A program made the position numbers and the translations under genes. A DNA stretch of 64,000 nucleotides, taken from IMG/VR virus record IMGVR_UViG_3300044712_001937, positions 62,001-126,000 of that record. One strand, given 5' to 3'. Below are positions 44,253 through 50,961 of this stretch, one piece after another; positions within the stretch are counted from its first letter, which is position 1, and each line of letters opens with the position of its first letter. The notes beneath the pieces are model-generated. The model saw only the letters and a program-made list of their open reading frames with translations, searched no databases and was not told the origin of the DNA. Source of the stretch: a virus.

Positions 44253-44318
44253 GTTTTATTACGATATAAAACAAGTTTTTAAAAAAACCCGACTGAACTA
44301 AAATCAGTCGGGTTTTTT
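44239..44318 (+). promoter_or_regulatory. Attenuator 2: alternative antiterminator/terminator
   Basis: A GTTCAGTCGGGT (44239-44250, last codons of the leader) pairs perfectly over 12 bases with B ACCCGACTGAAC (44287-44298). B, as AAACCCGACTGA (44285-44296), pairs over 12 bases with C TCAGTCGGGTTT (44304-44315), followed by T. The two structures exclude each other. The first tRNA starts 33 bases after the terminator. Confidence 0.8.
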
Positions 44319-44350
44319 GTTTTTATGTTCTTTGACATGCTGGAATTTTC

Positions 44351-44421
44351 GAGGTCGTGGTGTAATGGTCTGCATAACACACTGTCACTGTGTCGGTTGG
44401 GGTTCGAGTCCCCCGGTCTCG
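44351..44421 (+). tRNA. tRNA-Asp(GUC), first copy
   Basis: Acceptor GAGGTCG/CGGTCTC, G73; anticodon stem ACACA/TGTGT, loop CTGTCAC; T loop TTCGAGT. First gene of array 2. Confidence 0.85.
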
Positions 44422-44486
44422 GCAATATCCTATCGGAAGGTAGGAGAAACTAAATTATTTAAATCCGGAATAGAATAATTTAGAAA

Positions 44487-44561
44487 GGACGTATAGTTTA
44501 TATGGGTGTGAATGCCACCGAGATGGGGTGGTGGTTGCTGGTTCAAATCCAGTTACGTCTG
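44487..44561 (+). tRNA. tRNA-Ile(GAU)-like with A33
   Basis: Acceptor GGACGTA/TACGTCT (G1-U72), G73; D stem GTTT/GAAT; anticodon stem CCACC/GGTGG with loop GAGATGG, giving GAU but with A instead of U at position 33. T stem GCTGG/CCAGT. Confidence 0.55.
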
Positions 44562-44567
44562 CAAAAT

Positions 44568-44643
44568 ATCACCATAGGGGAGTCTGGTCGTCCCTGCTTG
44601 CCTGTCACGCAAGAGAACACGGGTTCAAATCCCGTTGGTGGTG
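44568..44643 (+). tRNA. tRNA-Asp(GUC), second copy
   Basis: Acceptor ATCACCA/TGGTGGT, G73; anticodon stem CTTGC/GCAAG, loop CTGTCAC; T stem ACGGG/CCCGT, loop TTCAAAT. Confidence 0.83.
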
Positions 44644-44646
44644 CTA

Positions 44647-44783
44647 ATACTTTACTGTCGAATTATATTAAGTTGATATAATTTATGAAGATAAGCGGAT
44701 TGGTGTAATAAACACATCTACCTTAAATAAGTAGAAACCTGTAACATGTGAAAGTTATCATCCGCAACAAGAAAGTAAAGTAT
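44647..44783 (+). repeat. Inverted repeat flanking the tRNA at 44695 (processing stem)
   Basis: ATACTTTACT (44647-44656) and AGTAAAGTAT (44774-44783) are perfectly complementary and enclose one tRNA-like gene, like the stems that flank rRNA and tRNA precursors cut by RNase III. Confidence 0.55.
44695..44766 (+). tRNA. Degenerate tRNA-Leu(UAA)-like
   Basis: Acceptor GCGGAT/ATCCGC, A73; anticodon stem TCTAC/GTAGA around a 9-base loop CTTAAATAA containing UAA; T arm GTAAC/GTTAT with an abnormal loop (no TTCRA). D loop lacks GG. Either a decayed or a strongly modified tRNA. Confidence 0.4.
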
Positions 44784-44790
44784 TTATTAT

Positions 44791-44874
44791 CGTGCATTAT
44801 GCAAGCGGTCAAAGCGGCAAGTCCTTCAAACTTGTATCGAAAGATTTCGAGGGGTTCGAATCCCCCATGCATGA
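44791..44874 (+). tRNA. Class II tRNA-like, anticodon unclear (UUC by position)
   Basis: Acceptor CGTGCAT/ATGCATG, A73; stem CAAGT/ACTTG with loop CCTTCAA, giving UUC (Glu) at positions 34-36 but C33; long extra arm CGAAA/TTTCG; T loop TTCGAAT. Body is of the Leu/Ser/Tyr class, so the identity is uncertain. Confidence 0.45.
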
Positions 44875-44883
44875 CTTTAGTTA

Positions 44884-44925
44884 TTTTCATTCAAAAGTGT
44901 AATACAATGCACTTTTGAATGAAAA
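44884..44925 (+). repeat. Perfect 16-bp inverted repeat
   Basis: TTTTCATTCAAAAGTG and CACTTTTGAATGAAAA with a 10-base loop follow the last tRNA of this group. No T run, so more likely an RNA processing or stability element than a terminator. Confidence 0.55.
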
Positions 44926-45050
44926 CACAATCATTAGTATCATATATGAGACTTTCAACAATAAATGTTGAATATTTCTATAAAATTTTAAGTTATTGTG
45001 GAAAATATACAACAAATTGAATAAAAGTTATTTATTTTCTACAATATATA

Positions 45051-45113
45051 ATGTATGAAATAACCAACATTAGTAAAACGATGAAATTATATTCTAAACT
45101 AATAACCACTTAG
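45051..45113 (+). CDS. Possible 20-codon ORF, near-duplicate of next gene's start
   Basis: MYEITNISKTMKLYSKLITT. Its first codons repeat the start of the ORF at 45142 (MCEITNI). A hairpin of TTGTGGAAAATA with TATTTTCTACAA lies just upstream. It may be a small leader or a remnant; weak evidence. Confidence 0.25.
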   Translation: MYEITNISKTMKLYSKLITT

Positions 45114-45141
45114 CTTATAAGCATATTTTAAAAATTACGTA

Positions 45142-45426
45142 ATGTGTGAAATAACAAACATTATTTATATGGAAAACGAAATTTTAAAAAAAGAAATCCT
45201 TAAACTCCGGGAAGAAAATGAAGACCTTAAAAGTAAATTAATTGATTTAACTTTTGAACAAAATTATAGCATTGAAAAAGAATTAGCTGAAATTGTTCGA
45301 GAATTATATTCTGGTGTTTGTGAAGAATTAAAAAATAAAAAAAGTGAACTTACTAAAAAACAAATTTTAGAAAATATTAGAAATAATCTACAAGAATTTG
45401 CAAAAAACTATAAGTTTAAATTATAA
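45142..45426 (+). CDS. Small coiled-coil protein, unknown
   Basis: 94 residues if started at 45142; an alternative ATG at 45169 (MENEILKKEILKLREENEDLKSKL) begins exactly at the coiled coil and may be the true start. Leucine heptads up to residue ~55, basic tail. It lies between tRNAs of array 2. Function unknown. Confidence 0.5.
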   Translation: MCEITNIIYMENEILKKEILKLREENEDLKSKLIDLTFEQNYSIEKELAEIVRELYSGVCEELKNKKSELTKKQILENIRNNLQEFAKNYKFKL

Positions 45427-45430
45427 AAAT

Positions 45431-45502
45431 GCTCGGTTGGTAAAGTGGCTAATACGTCTGACTTTCTATCAGGAGTCACGGGTTCGATTCCCGTACCGAG
45501 TA
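45431..45502 (+). tRNA. tRNA-Glu(UUC)
   Basis: Acceptor GCTCGGT/ACCGAGT (G1-U72), A73; anticodon stem TCTGA/TCAGG, loop CTTTCTA; T stem ACGGG/CCCGT. It starts 4 bases after the coiled-coil gene. Confidence 0.85.
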
Positions 45503-45576
45503 CAATTAGGTGTCTAAAGCATTAAAGACTTAAATTCGGTAAAAAGTTAAATAATTAAGCCATGCCTAATTAAATC

Positions 45577-45648
45577 AGTCTCTTAGCGTAGCGGAAGCGC
45601 ATCTGCCTTACATGCAGAGGGTCATAGGTTCGAATCCTATAGGGACTA
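45577..45648 (+). tRNA. tRNA-Val(UAC)
   Basis: Acceptor AGTCTCT/AGGGACT, A73; anticodon stem TCTGC/GCAGA, loop CTTACAT; T stem ATAGG/CCTAT. Canonical. Confidence 0.9.
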
Positions 45649-45766
45649 CAAATGTCTATCATAGCTGGGTAAAATCCCTTAAAGGAATACTGGAGTAACG
45701 ATAACCTAAGTGAAGTGGTATTATGCGAGATAGTTATAATGAAAAGTTGGTCACTCAGTAATTATA

Positions 45767-45839
45767 GGGTGAAAATGGTGTAAGTATGGGAGCACATCTG
45801 CATGAAAGCAGCAGGACGAAGTTCGAATCTTTAACACTC
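45767..45839 (+). tRNA. Degenerate tRNA-like, possibly Phe(GAA)
   Basis: D arm GTG...CAC, a short stem CTGC/GCAG around ATGAAA (6 bases, contains GAA), and a T arm GAAG-TTCGAAT-CTTT. The acceptor GGGTG/CACTC has two mismatches. Probably a decayed tRNA. Confidence 0.3.
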
Positions 45840-45846
45840 CACAAAT

Positions 45847-45931
45847 TGGAAAATGGTGTAATGGCTAAACATCCCACTCTTACAAAGTGGAGACGAGAAG
45901 TATAATCCGAGTTCGAATCTCGGTTTTCCAA
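45847..45931 (+). tRNA. tRNA with Val anticodon UAC and a long variable region
   Basis: Acceptor TGGAAAA/TTTTCCA, A73; anticodon stem CCACT/AGTGG, loop CTTACAA; T stem CCGAG/CTCGG. The variable region is about 16 bases, against 4-5 normal for tRNA-Val. Confidence 0.65.
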
Positions 45932-45939
45932 CATAAAAT

Positions 45940-46020
45940 GTCCTCTTGGTGGAACGGTAGACACGATAGTTTTAGAAACTATTGCTGAAAGGTGTGAGAG
46001 TTCAAGTCTCTCAGAGGATA
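45940..46020 (+). tRNA. tRNA-Leu(UAG)
   Basis: Acceptor GTCCTCT/AGAGGAT (G1-U72), A73; class II D arm GGTGGAACGGTAGACAC; anticodon stem ATAGT/ACTAT, loop TTTAGAA; extra arm; T stem GAGAG/CTCTC. Confidence 0.88.
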
Positions 46021-46066
46021 CTAATATTTTATAATAATTAAAATAAACTTAATTCTTGCAAAAACA

Positions 46067-46732
46067 CTATTTATTTTTTATTATGTTAACAATAACGTTT
46101 AAATATTTTTTTGATGTTTGTTCTTTGAAATATTTTTGTTGTGATGTGTCAATAATGCATAATTCAATCCCTTGTTCTAAACAAGCTTGAAATTTTCTAT
46201 TATCATTATTTTGAATTTGTTGAAGTTTATTTTCGCCAAATATTGGTTCATAATGAAATAAACCATTTAACTCAAAAGCAAGTTTAAGTGAAGGAATATA
46301 AATATCTAATTCAGAATTTATTATATCTTTATTATTAAATAATATTTCTAAATCAGGATATAATAATTTTAATTGTCCTTCAAGATAAATTTCAAGTTTA
46401 GACCTACGATTACCTTTTGTTTTATGTGTATTATTATAAATTGCAGCACATGATTGTGAACAAAAATGATTGTTTGATTTTTTTATTTCACTATTAGGTT
46501 TTATAATTTCAATACCACAATTAATACAAGTAAAAATTGTACTATTATTGAAATATAGTGAACGACATTTTTTTGTACAAAAATTACCACGATTATATTT
46601 ATTTTCTTTTATATAATGTTTTATTCTCTTTTTTTGACATTGGAAAATATTATCACAATAGTGACATTTTAAATTCAAAAAATCATTTGATTTAGCTGTA
46701 TTAAATTCTTCTTTGGTAAATAATGGAATCAT
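46067..46732 (-). CDS. Homing endonuclease, VSR-like (EDxHD type), with zinc fingers
   Basis: 221 residues from ATG at 46732, chosen by the late motif 14 bases upstream. N-terminal Cys pairs: CHYCDNIFQC, FCTKKC, CINCG and FCSQSC. The C-terminal SKLEIYLEGQLKLLYPD...SELDIYIPSLKLAFELNGLFHYEP resembles very-short-patch-repair-type nucleases used as homing enzymes (E, D, H and D positions). Inserted within tRNA array 2 on the opposite strand. Confidence 0.72.
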   Translation of the reverse strand: MIPLFTKEEFNTAKSNDFLNLKCHYCDNIFQCQKKRIKHYIKENKYNRGNFCTKKCRSLYFNNSTIFTCINCGIEIIKPNSEIKKSNNHFCSQSCAAIYNNTHKTKGNRRSKLEIYLEGQLKLLYPDLEILFNNKDIINSELDIYIPSLKLAFELNGLFHYEPIFGENKLQQIQNNDNRKFQACLEQGIELCIIDTSQQKYFKEQTSKKYLNVIVNIIKNK

Positions 46733-46746
46733 AAGACTTAATTTAT

Positions 46747-46755
46747 AATAAATAC
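46747..46755 (-). promoter_or_regulatory. Late-type promoter motif
   Basis: GTATTTATT on the minus strand, before the start at 46732. Confidence 0.5.
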
Positions 46756-46820
46756 TATAAATTTTCATTTTCGATATAGTTTTTCGGGACAAAGTAAAAG
46801 AATTAATTAATAATATATAT

Positions 46821-46907
46821 GGCTTTGTGGCGAAATTGGCAGTACGCAACAGACTTAAAATCTGTGGTTCAGTAATGGACGTGTCGGTTCAAGTCCGACC
46901 AGAGCTA
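46821..46907 (+). tRNA. tRNA-Leu(UAA)
   Basis: Acceptor GGCTTTG/CAGAGCT (G1-U72), A73; class II D arm; anticodon stem ACAGA/TCTGT, loop CTTAAAA; extra arm GGTTCAGTAATGGACG; T stem GTCGG/CCGAC. Canonical. Confidence 0.92.
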
Positions 46908-46975
46908 CGCTATTGAGTTTTACACTTTTAGATTTCCGTGAAGTTAGTTAATAACTGAGAAAGAAAAAGTGATAT

Positions 46976-47051
46976 GGGGTATGGGACTGCTAGGGTTGGT
47001 CATCTCGCTTGCACCGAGAAAATCAGGACGATTCGAATTCGTCATGCTCCA
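46976..47051 (+). tRNA. tRNA-Ala(UGC)
   Basis: Acceptor GGGGTAT/ATGCTCC, A73 with G3-U70, the alanine identity pair; anticodon stem TCTCG/CGAGA, loop CTTGCAC; T stem GACGA/TCGTC. Confidence 0.88.
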
Positions 47052-47112
47052 CTGAGACAGACTGTTAGAATTTTATAGAACCTGTTGCTGGGTAGCGTAA
47101 AAATTCGAATAT

Positions 47113-47187
47113 GGTTCTGTAGCCCAATTGGTAGAGGCATCAGATTTAAATTCTGTATAGGTGTGGGTTCGACTCCCACCATCCCTA
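47113..47187 (+). tRNA. tRNA-like with UAA anticodon and mismatched acceptor
   Basis: D arm GCCC-AATTGGTAGA-GGC, stem CAGA/TCTG with loop TTTAAAT, T stem GTGGG/CCCAC are good. The acceptor GGTTCTG/CATCCCT has three mismatches. Possibly a recombinant or decaying gene. Confidence 0.45.
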
Positions 47188-47194
47188 CTAACAT

Positions 47195-47265
47195 ACATCT
47201 GTCGTCTAATGGTAAGATATCGGTTTCCAACTCCGAGGATAAGGTTTCGATTACTTTCAGGTGTG
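47195..47265 (+). tRNA. tRNA-Trp(CCA)
   Basis: Acceptor ACATCTG/CAGGTGT, G73 as in Trp; anticodon stem TCGG/CCGA plus a T-T pair, loop TTCCAAC; T arm AAGGT/ACTTT. Weak but complete. Confidence 0.65.
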
Positions 47266-47283
47266 CTAATTAATTATAAATAT

Positions 47284-47550
47284 ATGAGTAGTGAAGATGG
47301 TAGGTATCATATAACTGATATCAAAACAGGTAGAAAATTTTTAGTTGAACCAATTGGTAATCCCCATGTTAATTGGGGTGATGTAAACCCTGCAACAAAA
47401 AAATTAGAAGGGGATTATGGTGATAAATATCGAGGTTCAATCGATGAAAAAAATTCAATAATTACTGAACAAAATGGATTTAAAAATATTATTGTAGGAG
47501 AAATTGGTGAATCTCCAGTAGATTTGATGAATAAAATTTTAAATTCTTAA
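47284..47550 (+). CDS. Hypothetical protein
   Basis: 88 residues from ATG at 47284, just after the tRNA. MSSEDGRYHITDIKTGRKFLVEPIGNPHVNWGDVNPATKKLEGDYGDKYRGSI: short beta-rich protein of a type frequent in phages. Function unknown. Confidence 0.55.
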   Translation: MSSEDGRYHITDIKTGRKFLVEPIGNPHVNWGDVNPATKKLEGDYGDKYRGSIDEKNSIITEQNGFKNIIVGEIGESPVDLMNKILNS

Positions 47551-47560
47551 ATTGCCGAAT

Positions 47561-47652
47561 ATTACCGGATATTGCCGGAATAAAATAAATTAATACTGAA
47601 TATCAAGTATTTATATTTTTATTTTATTACCGGATATTACCGGAATAAAATA
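47561..47652. repeat. Two 27-base direct repeats
   Basis: A 27-base unit starting ATTACCGGATATT and ending CCGGAATAAAATA occurs at 47561-47587 and 47626-47652 with one difference (G/A). Each holds two CCGG cores. Otherwise the 47551-47727 stretch has no gene. Confidence 0.7.
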
Positions 47653-47727
47653 TTGCTTATTTTGGGTTGACGATAGTAAGTTCCAAACATTTAGGAATGA
47701 TATGAGGGTTCATTCATAAGCGCATCT

Positions 47728-47814
47728 AATACGTCCGTGACCGAGTGGTTAAAGGTGATAGTCTCCAAAACTATTTGCGAAAGCATACGTGGGTTCAAAT
47801 CCTACCGGGCGTGC
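47728..47814 (+). tRNA. Ser-like class II tRNA with anticodon CCA
   Basis: Acceptor ACGTCCG/CGGGCGT, G73 (about 47732 to 47813); D arm TGACCGAGTGGTTAAAGGT is a textbook tRNA-Ser sequence; extra arm TTGCGAAAGCAT; anticodon stem ATAGT/ACTAT with loop CTCCAAA, giving CCA (Trp codon UGG). Body and anticodon disagree. Confidence 0.65.
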
Positions 47815-47875
47815 TTTAATTTATTAAAAATCAATAACTTATGAAAACGCAAAAAGCAATGAGCACCCTATTAGG

Positions 47876-48335
47876 GTGCAATTAACAAGACAAGAACGAA
47901 GAAGAAATAAACATAGTGATGAATTTAATTTAATTTTCAAAATTTTTTTTTCAATCATATCGTTATAAAATACTTGATTTTTCAGGTGTTGACATTAAAA
48001 CTTTATTATCTTTAAATCATGAAGATTCTAAAGTTTGTTTTAAAAAATTTGATAATGGAGAATATTCGAAGGATGAAATATATTTTCAAGGTATTCCAAC
48101 CAGACATCCAAATATTCTTAAATCAATAATTATATCAAAAAAATCTTGGGGTTTACATGTTAAAATGTGGAGTGATGGTATTTATGAAGGTTGTTTCACT
48201 AAAAAAGAAATTTTAGAACAATTTTATGATAAAAATATTATTATACCTAATAGTTTTTTATTAGATTTAGATAATCAAATTATAAAAAAATTTAAGAATT
48301 ATGGCATCACAAAACAAATTAAAAAAGATGATTAA
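47876..48335 (+). pseudogene. Broken ORF, frameshifted at a T9 run
   Basis: A frame from GTG 47876 (QLTRQERRRNKHSDEFNLIFK) runs into a run of nine T (47943-47951) and stops; the next frame continues FQSYRYKILDFSGVDIKTLLSL... to 48335, about 125 residues. One base more or less in the T run would join them. Either a sequencing error, decay, or slippage control. A strong hairpin GCACCCT/AGGGTGC lies at the start. Function unknown. Confidence 0.5.
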
Positions 48336-48456
48336 TAGTTATTGTTGGAGTAGTTTAAAAAATACTGTACAAGAAATGAAATTAAAACGTGTACTTTTTT
48401 ATACTGCAAATGATAGAAAAATGAATAAAAAGGTAGATTGTAACAACATTGATTAA
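48301..48456 (+). CDS. Small basic ORF, unknown
   Basis: 51 residues, MASQNKLKKMINSYCWSSLKN..., overlapping the end of the broken ORF. Lys-rich and helical. No family recognised; could be chance. Confidence 0.35.
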   Translation: MASQNKLKKMINSYCWSSLKNTVQEMKLKRVLFYTANDRKMNKKVDCNNID

Positions 48457-48461
48457 AATTC

Positions 48462-48470
48462 GTATTTATA
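48462..48470 (+). promoter_or_regulatory. Late-type promoter motif
   Basis: GTATTTATA 16 bases before the ATG at 48487. Confidence 0.55.
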
Positions 48471-48486
48471 AACAAAACTTATATTT

Positions 48487-48921
48487 ATGAAAAAAACTAT
48501 TTTAAGTATTATTTTATCGTTAATATCTATTCTTGGATATACACAAGAAGTATCAGGTCAATTTACTAAATTGAATGAATCGTATTATCAAAATAATTTC
48601 GCAAATCAGATTAAAGGAAAAACTGAAGTTATTTTAGATGATAAAGCTCGTGTAGATATTGTTACGGATACTTTTGCAATTGAAGTTGATTTTGCTGAAA
48701 AATGGGCAGAATCTATAGGACAATCTCAATATTATGCGAGAAAATTAAATAAAAAAGCTGGTATATTATTAGTTATAAATCCTGCAACTGATGATAAATA
48801 TTTAAAACGTCTAATCATTACTACAATTTATGAAAATGTAACTGTTTGGTTATGGGATTATACAACAGATAAATGGTGTAAAGTTCAAACTAAAATTGAA
48901 TATTCATATAAATTTCAATAA
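48487..48921 (+). CDS. Exported PD-(D/E)xK nuclease-like protein
   Basis: 144 residues. Signal peptide MKKTILSIILSLISILGYTQ. The mature part KGKTEVILDDKARVDIVTDTFAIEVDFAEKWAESIGQSQYYA has the pattern VDIV...xIEVDFAxKW of a bacterial family resembling PD-(D/E)xK nucleases (Asp, Glu-x-Asp, Lys). Export of such a nuclease is unusual; maybe it acts on incoming DNA in the periplasm. Confidence 0.6.
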   Translation: MKKTILSIILSLISILGYTQEVSGQFTKLNESYYQNNFANQIKGKTEVILDDKARVDIVTDTFAIEVDFAEKWAESIGQSQYYARKLNKKAGILLVINPATDDKYLKRLIITTIYENVTVWLWDYTTDKWCKVQTKIEYSYKFQ

Positions 48922-48947
48922 TTCTTGATAATTTCAATTTTAAAATA

Positions 48948-48955
48948 TAAATTTG
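48948..48955 (+). promoter_or_regulatory. Host-type promoter, leaderless
   Basis: TAAATTTG with TTG 20 bases upstream; the ATG at 48960 follows only 4 bases later, predicting a leaderless or very short leader transcript. Confidence 0.5.
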
Positions 48956-48959
48956 CCTA

Positions 48960-49697
48960 ATGTTAATATTGACAAGAAAAAAAGATTATTATGATGGTGT
49001 TGCTGGTTCAACTGGCATTGATAAAACCATTGTATATGAACGAGAAGAAAAGGAACTTACAAATAAAGAAGTTCCAATGTTTTTCGTACATGGAAGTCAT
49101 TCTTGGCAAAAAAATAGAGATTCTGCTTTTATTAATTTCAGATATCATAATTTAAAAAAAGAATTTCAGAAAAAATATCCATTAATGAATTATTTTATTA
49201 TTGGATTTTGTGGGAAACTTTATGTGGGTTGGAAACTTTACTATGAAATTCCACAAGGTTTCTCAATTCCTAATAAATTAATTACTGAAATTACATTTGA
49301 TGAAAGTTATATTACATCAATGATTGACGATAAAAGCGGATGGCGTGGTAAGTTTTCAGATAATTTAAATGAGATTAAAAATTACGATGCTTTAGATATA
49401 TTTAGAAAATATCACACTCCAATATTTGTATTTGATTCGGATTACGATGTTACATACATTTCAAATAATGGAAAATATAGAAACATGAATTCCAAATTCT
49501 TCATAAATCCAACTCTAAATAAATATGAATTTTATAAAATATTTGATTCATTTCAAGCATTTCAAGAAATTCAAATGTTTATGAGTGGTGTGTTAGGTTC
49601 TAATGAAAAAAATATTGTTGAAGTTGAAGATAAATACAAGATTACACAATATGGATTTGATAAATGGAGCTTTAGAAAAGAACCAAGTAAAAAATAA
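48960..49697 (+). CDS. Conserved phage hypothetical protein
   Basis: 245 residues: MLILTRKKDYYDGVAGSTGIDKTIVYERE, then FIIGFCGKLYVGW and NPTLNKYEFYKIFDSFQAFQEIQMFMSGVLG, ending in a G-F-D-K-W-S-F-R-K motif. I recognise this as a family common in large phages with no known function. Confidence 0.65.
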   Translation: MLILTRKKDYYDGVAGSTGIDKTIVYEREEKELTNKEVPMFFVHGSHSWQKNRDSAFINFRYHNLKKEFQKKYPLMNYFIIGFCGKLYVGWKLYYEIPQGFSIPNKLITEITFDESYITSMIDDKSGWRGKFSDNLNEIKNYDALDIFRKYHTPIFVFDSDYDVTYISNNGKYRNMNSKFFINPTLNKYEFYKIFDSFQAFQEIQMFMSGVLGSNEKNIVEVEDKYKITQYGFDKWSFRKEPSKK

Positions 49698-49700
49698 ATA

Positions 49701-49976
49701 ATGAATATGGAAGTTAAAAAAATATTAATAATACCTGCCAGATTTGTTGAAAAAACTGAAGAAGGTAAATATATTATTGATGTTTTATTACAAAATAAGC
49801 ATAAATCTATAACTGAAAGGAGATTGTTTGATGAATATTCTCTTAAAGGTATTGATAATCCTAATTTATTATTTATTGGTATTTTAACTGGAGTTGGTGT
49901 TATGCAATGTAATTTCATGGATGCTAATGACTATGAAGATTTATTTAAGAAAAAATGGAATGTATTATTAAAATAA
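49701..49976 (+). CDS. Hypothetical protein
   Basis: 91 residues, soluble; 3 bases after the previous gene and presumably co-transcribed. No motif recognised. It ends 15 bases before the tmRNA. Confidence 0.5.
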   Translation: MNMEVKKILIIPARFVEKTEEGKYIIDVLLQNKHKSITERRLFDEYSLKGIDNPNLLFIGILTGVGVMQCNFMDANDYEDLFKKKWNVLLK

Positions 49977-49991
49977 GTTCTTTAACATAAT

Positions 49992-50350
49992 GGGGGTGAC
50001 TGGCTTTGATTTCAGGTAGGGCGGTAACGTAAGCAAGTAGTAGTTGAATCGGACTACTCTAAAAAGGTTCAAAACAATAAATGCAGAAGACATTATGTCT
50101 ATTCCAACTTCCTTGACAAAAGGAAAAAGCGTATTCGCACAGAGTGCTGAACTTGCAATAGCAGCTTAAGGAAACAATAAACGGCAAAAGCATGTAAACA
50201 TGTGAGGTTTGAGATACCTTTAAATAATCACTCTGGTTTTTTTGTTTTCCATAATAACTTAATATTTTGTTGATTTAGAAAAATCAAATAAACTTGTAGA
50301 AAGCTTATTAAACACAGGAAAGACGAGGGGTTCGATACCCTCCACCTCCA
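49992..50350 (+). ncRNA. ssrA: tmRNA (transfer-messenger RNA)
   Basis: The 5' end GGGGGTGACTGGCTTTGATTTC and 3' end GAGGGGTTCGATACCCTCCACCTCCA form the tRNA-like part; acceptor GGGGGTG/CACCTCC, A73, no encoded CCA. The tag frame, 50083-50169, reads AEDIMSIPTSLTKGKS..., ends AELAIAA and stop, 28 residues; the AxxAIAA end resembles the usual degradation signal ALAA. It would rescue stalled ribosomes and tag nascent peptides. Between two small genes on the same strand. One-piece type. Confidence 0.92.
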
Positions 50351-50372
50351 CAAACTTTTTTCTATCTCCATA

Positions 50373-50381
50373 GTATTTATA
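50373..50381 (+). promoter_or_regulatory. Late-type promoter motif
   Basis: GTATTTATA 15 bases before the HNH gene at 50397. Confidence 0.55.
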
Positions 50382-50396
50382 TGAAAATGTAATACT

Positions 50397-50951
50397 ATGG
50401 GAGATTGGAAAAAAAATAGGAAAACAGTAGCCACAATATGTAAAACGTGTAGTAAAACTTTTGAAAAAATAAAAACTGAATATAATAGAACAGAAAAATT
50501 AGGTAAAAATCATTATTGTAGTAGAAATTGTTGTGGAAAAGACAATATAAAAAAAACTATGGGTGAATGGTTTGGAAATGGTAATACATCTCATTTAAAA
50601 AATATTATAAGAAGTGATGAATTTACTGGATTTAGAGAATTTCTTAGGAGAGCAAGAAATAGAGATAAATTAGGTGATTTAACTTTAGAAGATATTAAAG
50701 AAACGTGGAATAATCAAAATGGTATTTGTCCATATACTGGAATTAAATTAACATTACCTACATATAGTAGAAATAAAAAAAATGTTTTTCAAGAATTAGC
50801 ATCATTGGATAGAATTGATTCTAACAAACCTTATGAAAAAGGAAATATTGTGTTTGTATGTGCATCAATTAATTTAATGAAAAATTCAATGACTGAAGAA
50901 GAAACTATTGCATTTTGTAAAAAAATTGCTTTATTTTGGTATAATAAATAA
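50397..50951 (+). CDS. HNH endonuclease
   Basis: 184 residues. N-terminal zinc finger CKTCSKTFEK...YCSRNCC; HNH core ICPYTGIKL...LASLDRIDSNKPYEKGNIVFVCASINLMKN. A free-standing homing nuclease placed directly behind the tmRNA gene. Confidence 0.82.
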   Translation: MGDWKKNRKTVATICKTCSKTFEKIKTEYNRTEKLGKNHYCSRNCCGKDNIKKTMGEWFGNGNTSHLKNIIRSDEFTGFREFLRRARNRDKLGDLTLEDIKETWNNQNGICPYTGIKLTLPTYSRNKKNVFQELASLDRIDSNKPYEKGNIVFVCASINLMKNSMTEEETIAFCKKIALFWYNK

Positions 50952-50961
50952 TCAATCGATT

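Noticed and set aside
45051-45113. Fourth tRNA attenuator leader
   Set aside because: There is a small ORF and a hairpin, but no promoter match, no T run and no competing segments.
45653-45740. Additional tRNA between Val(UAC) and the degenerate tRNA
   Set aside because: A CTATC/GATAG closing stem exists, but no T loop, D loop or anticodon stem can be drawn.
47841-47885. Another leader peptide (14 codons) with hairpin GCACCCT/AGGGTGC
   Set aside because: The hairpin has no T run and no tRNA follows; it overlaps a broken ORF.
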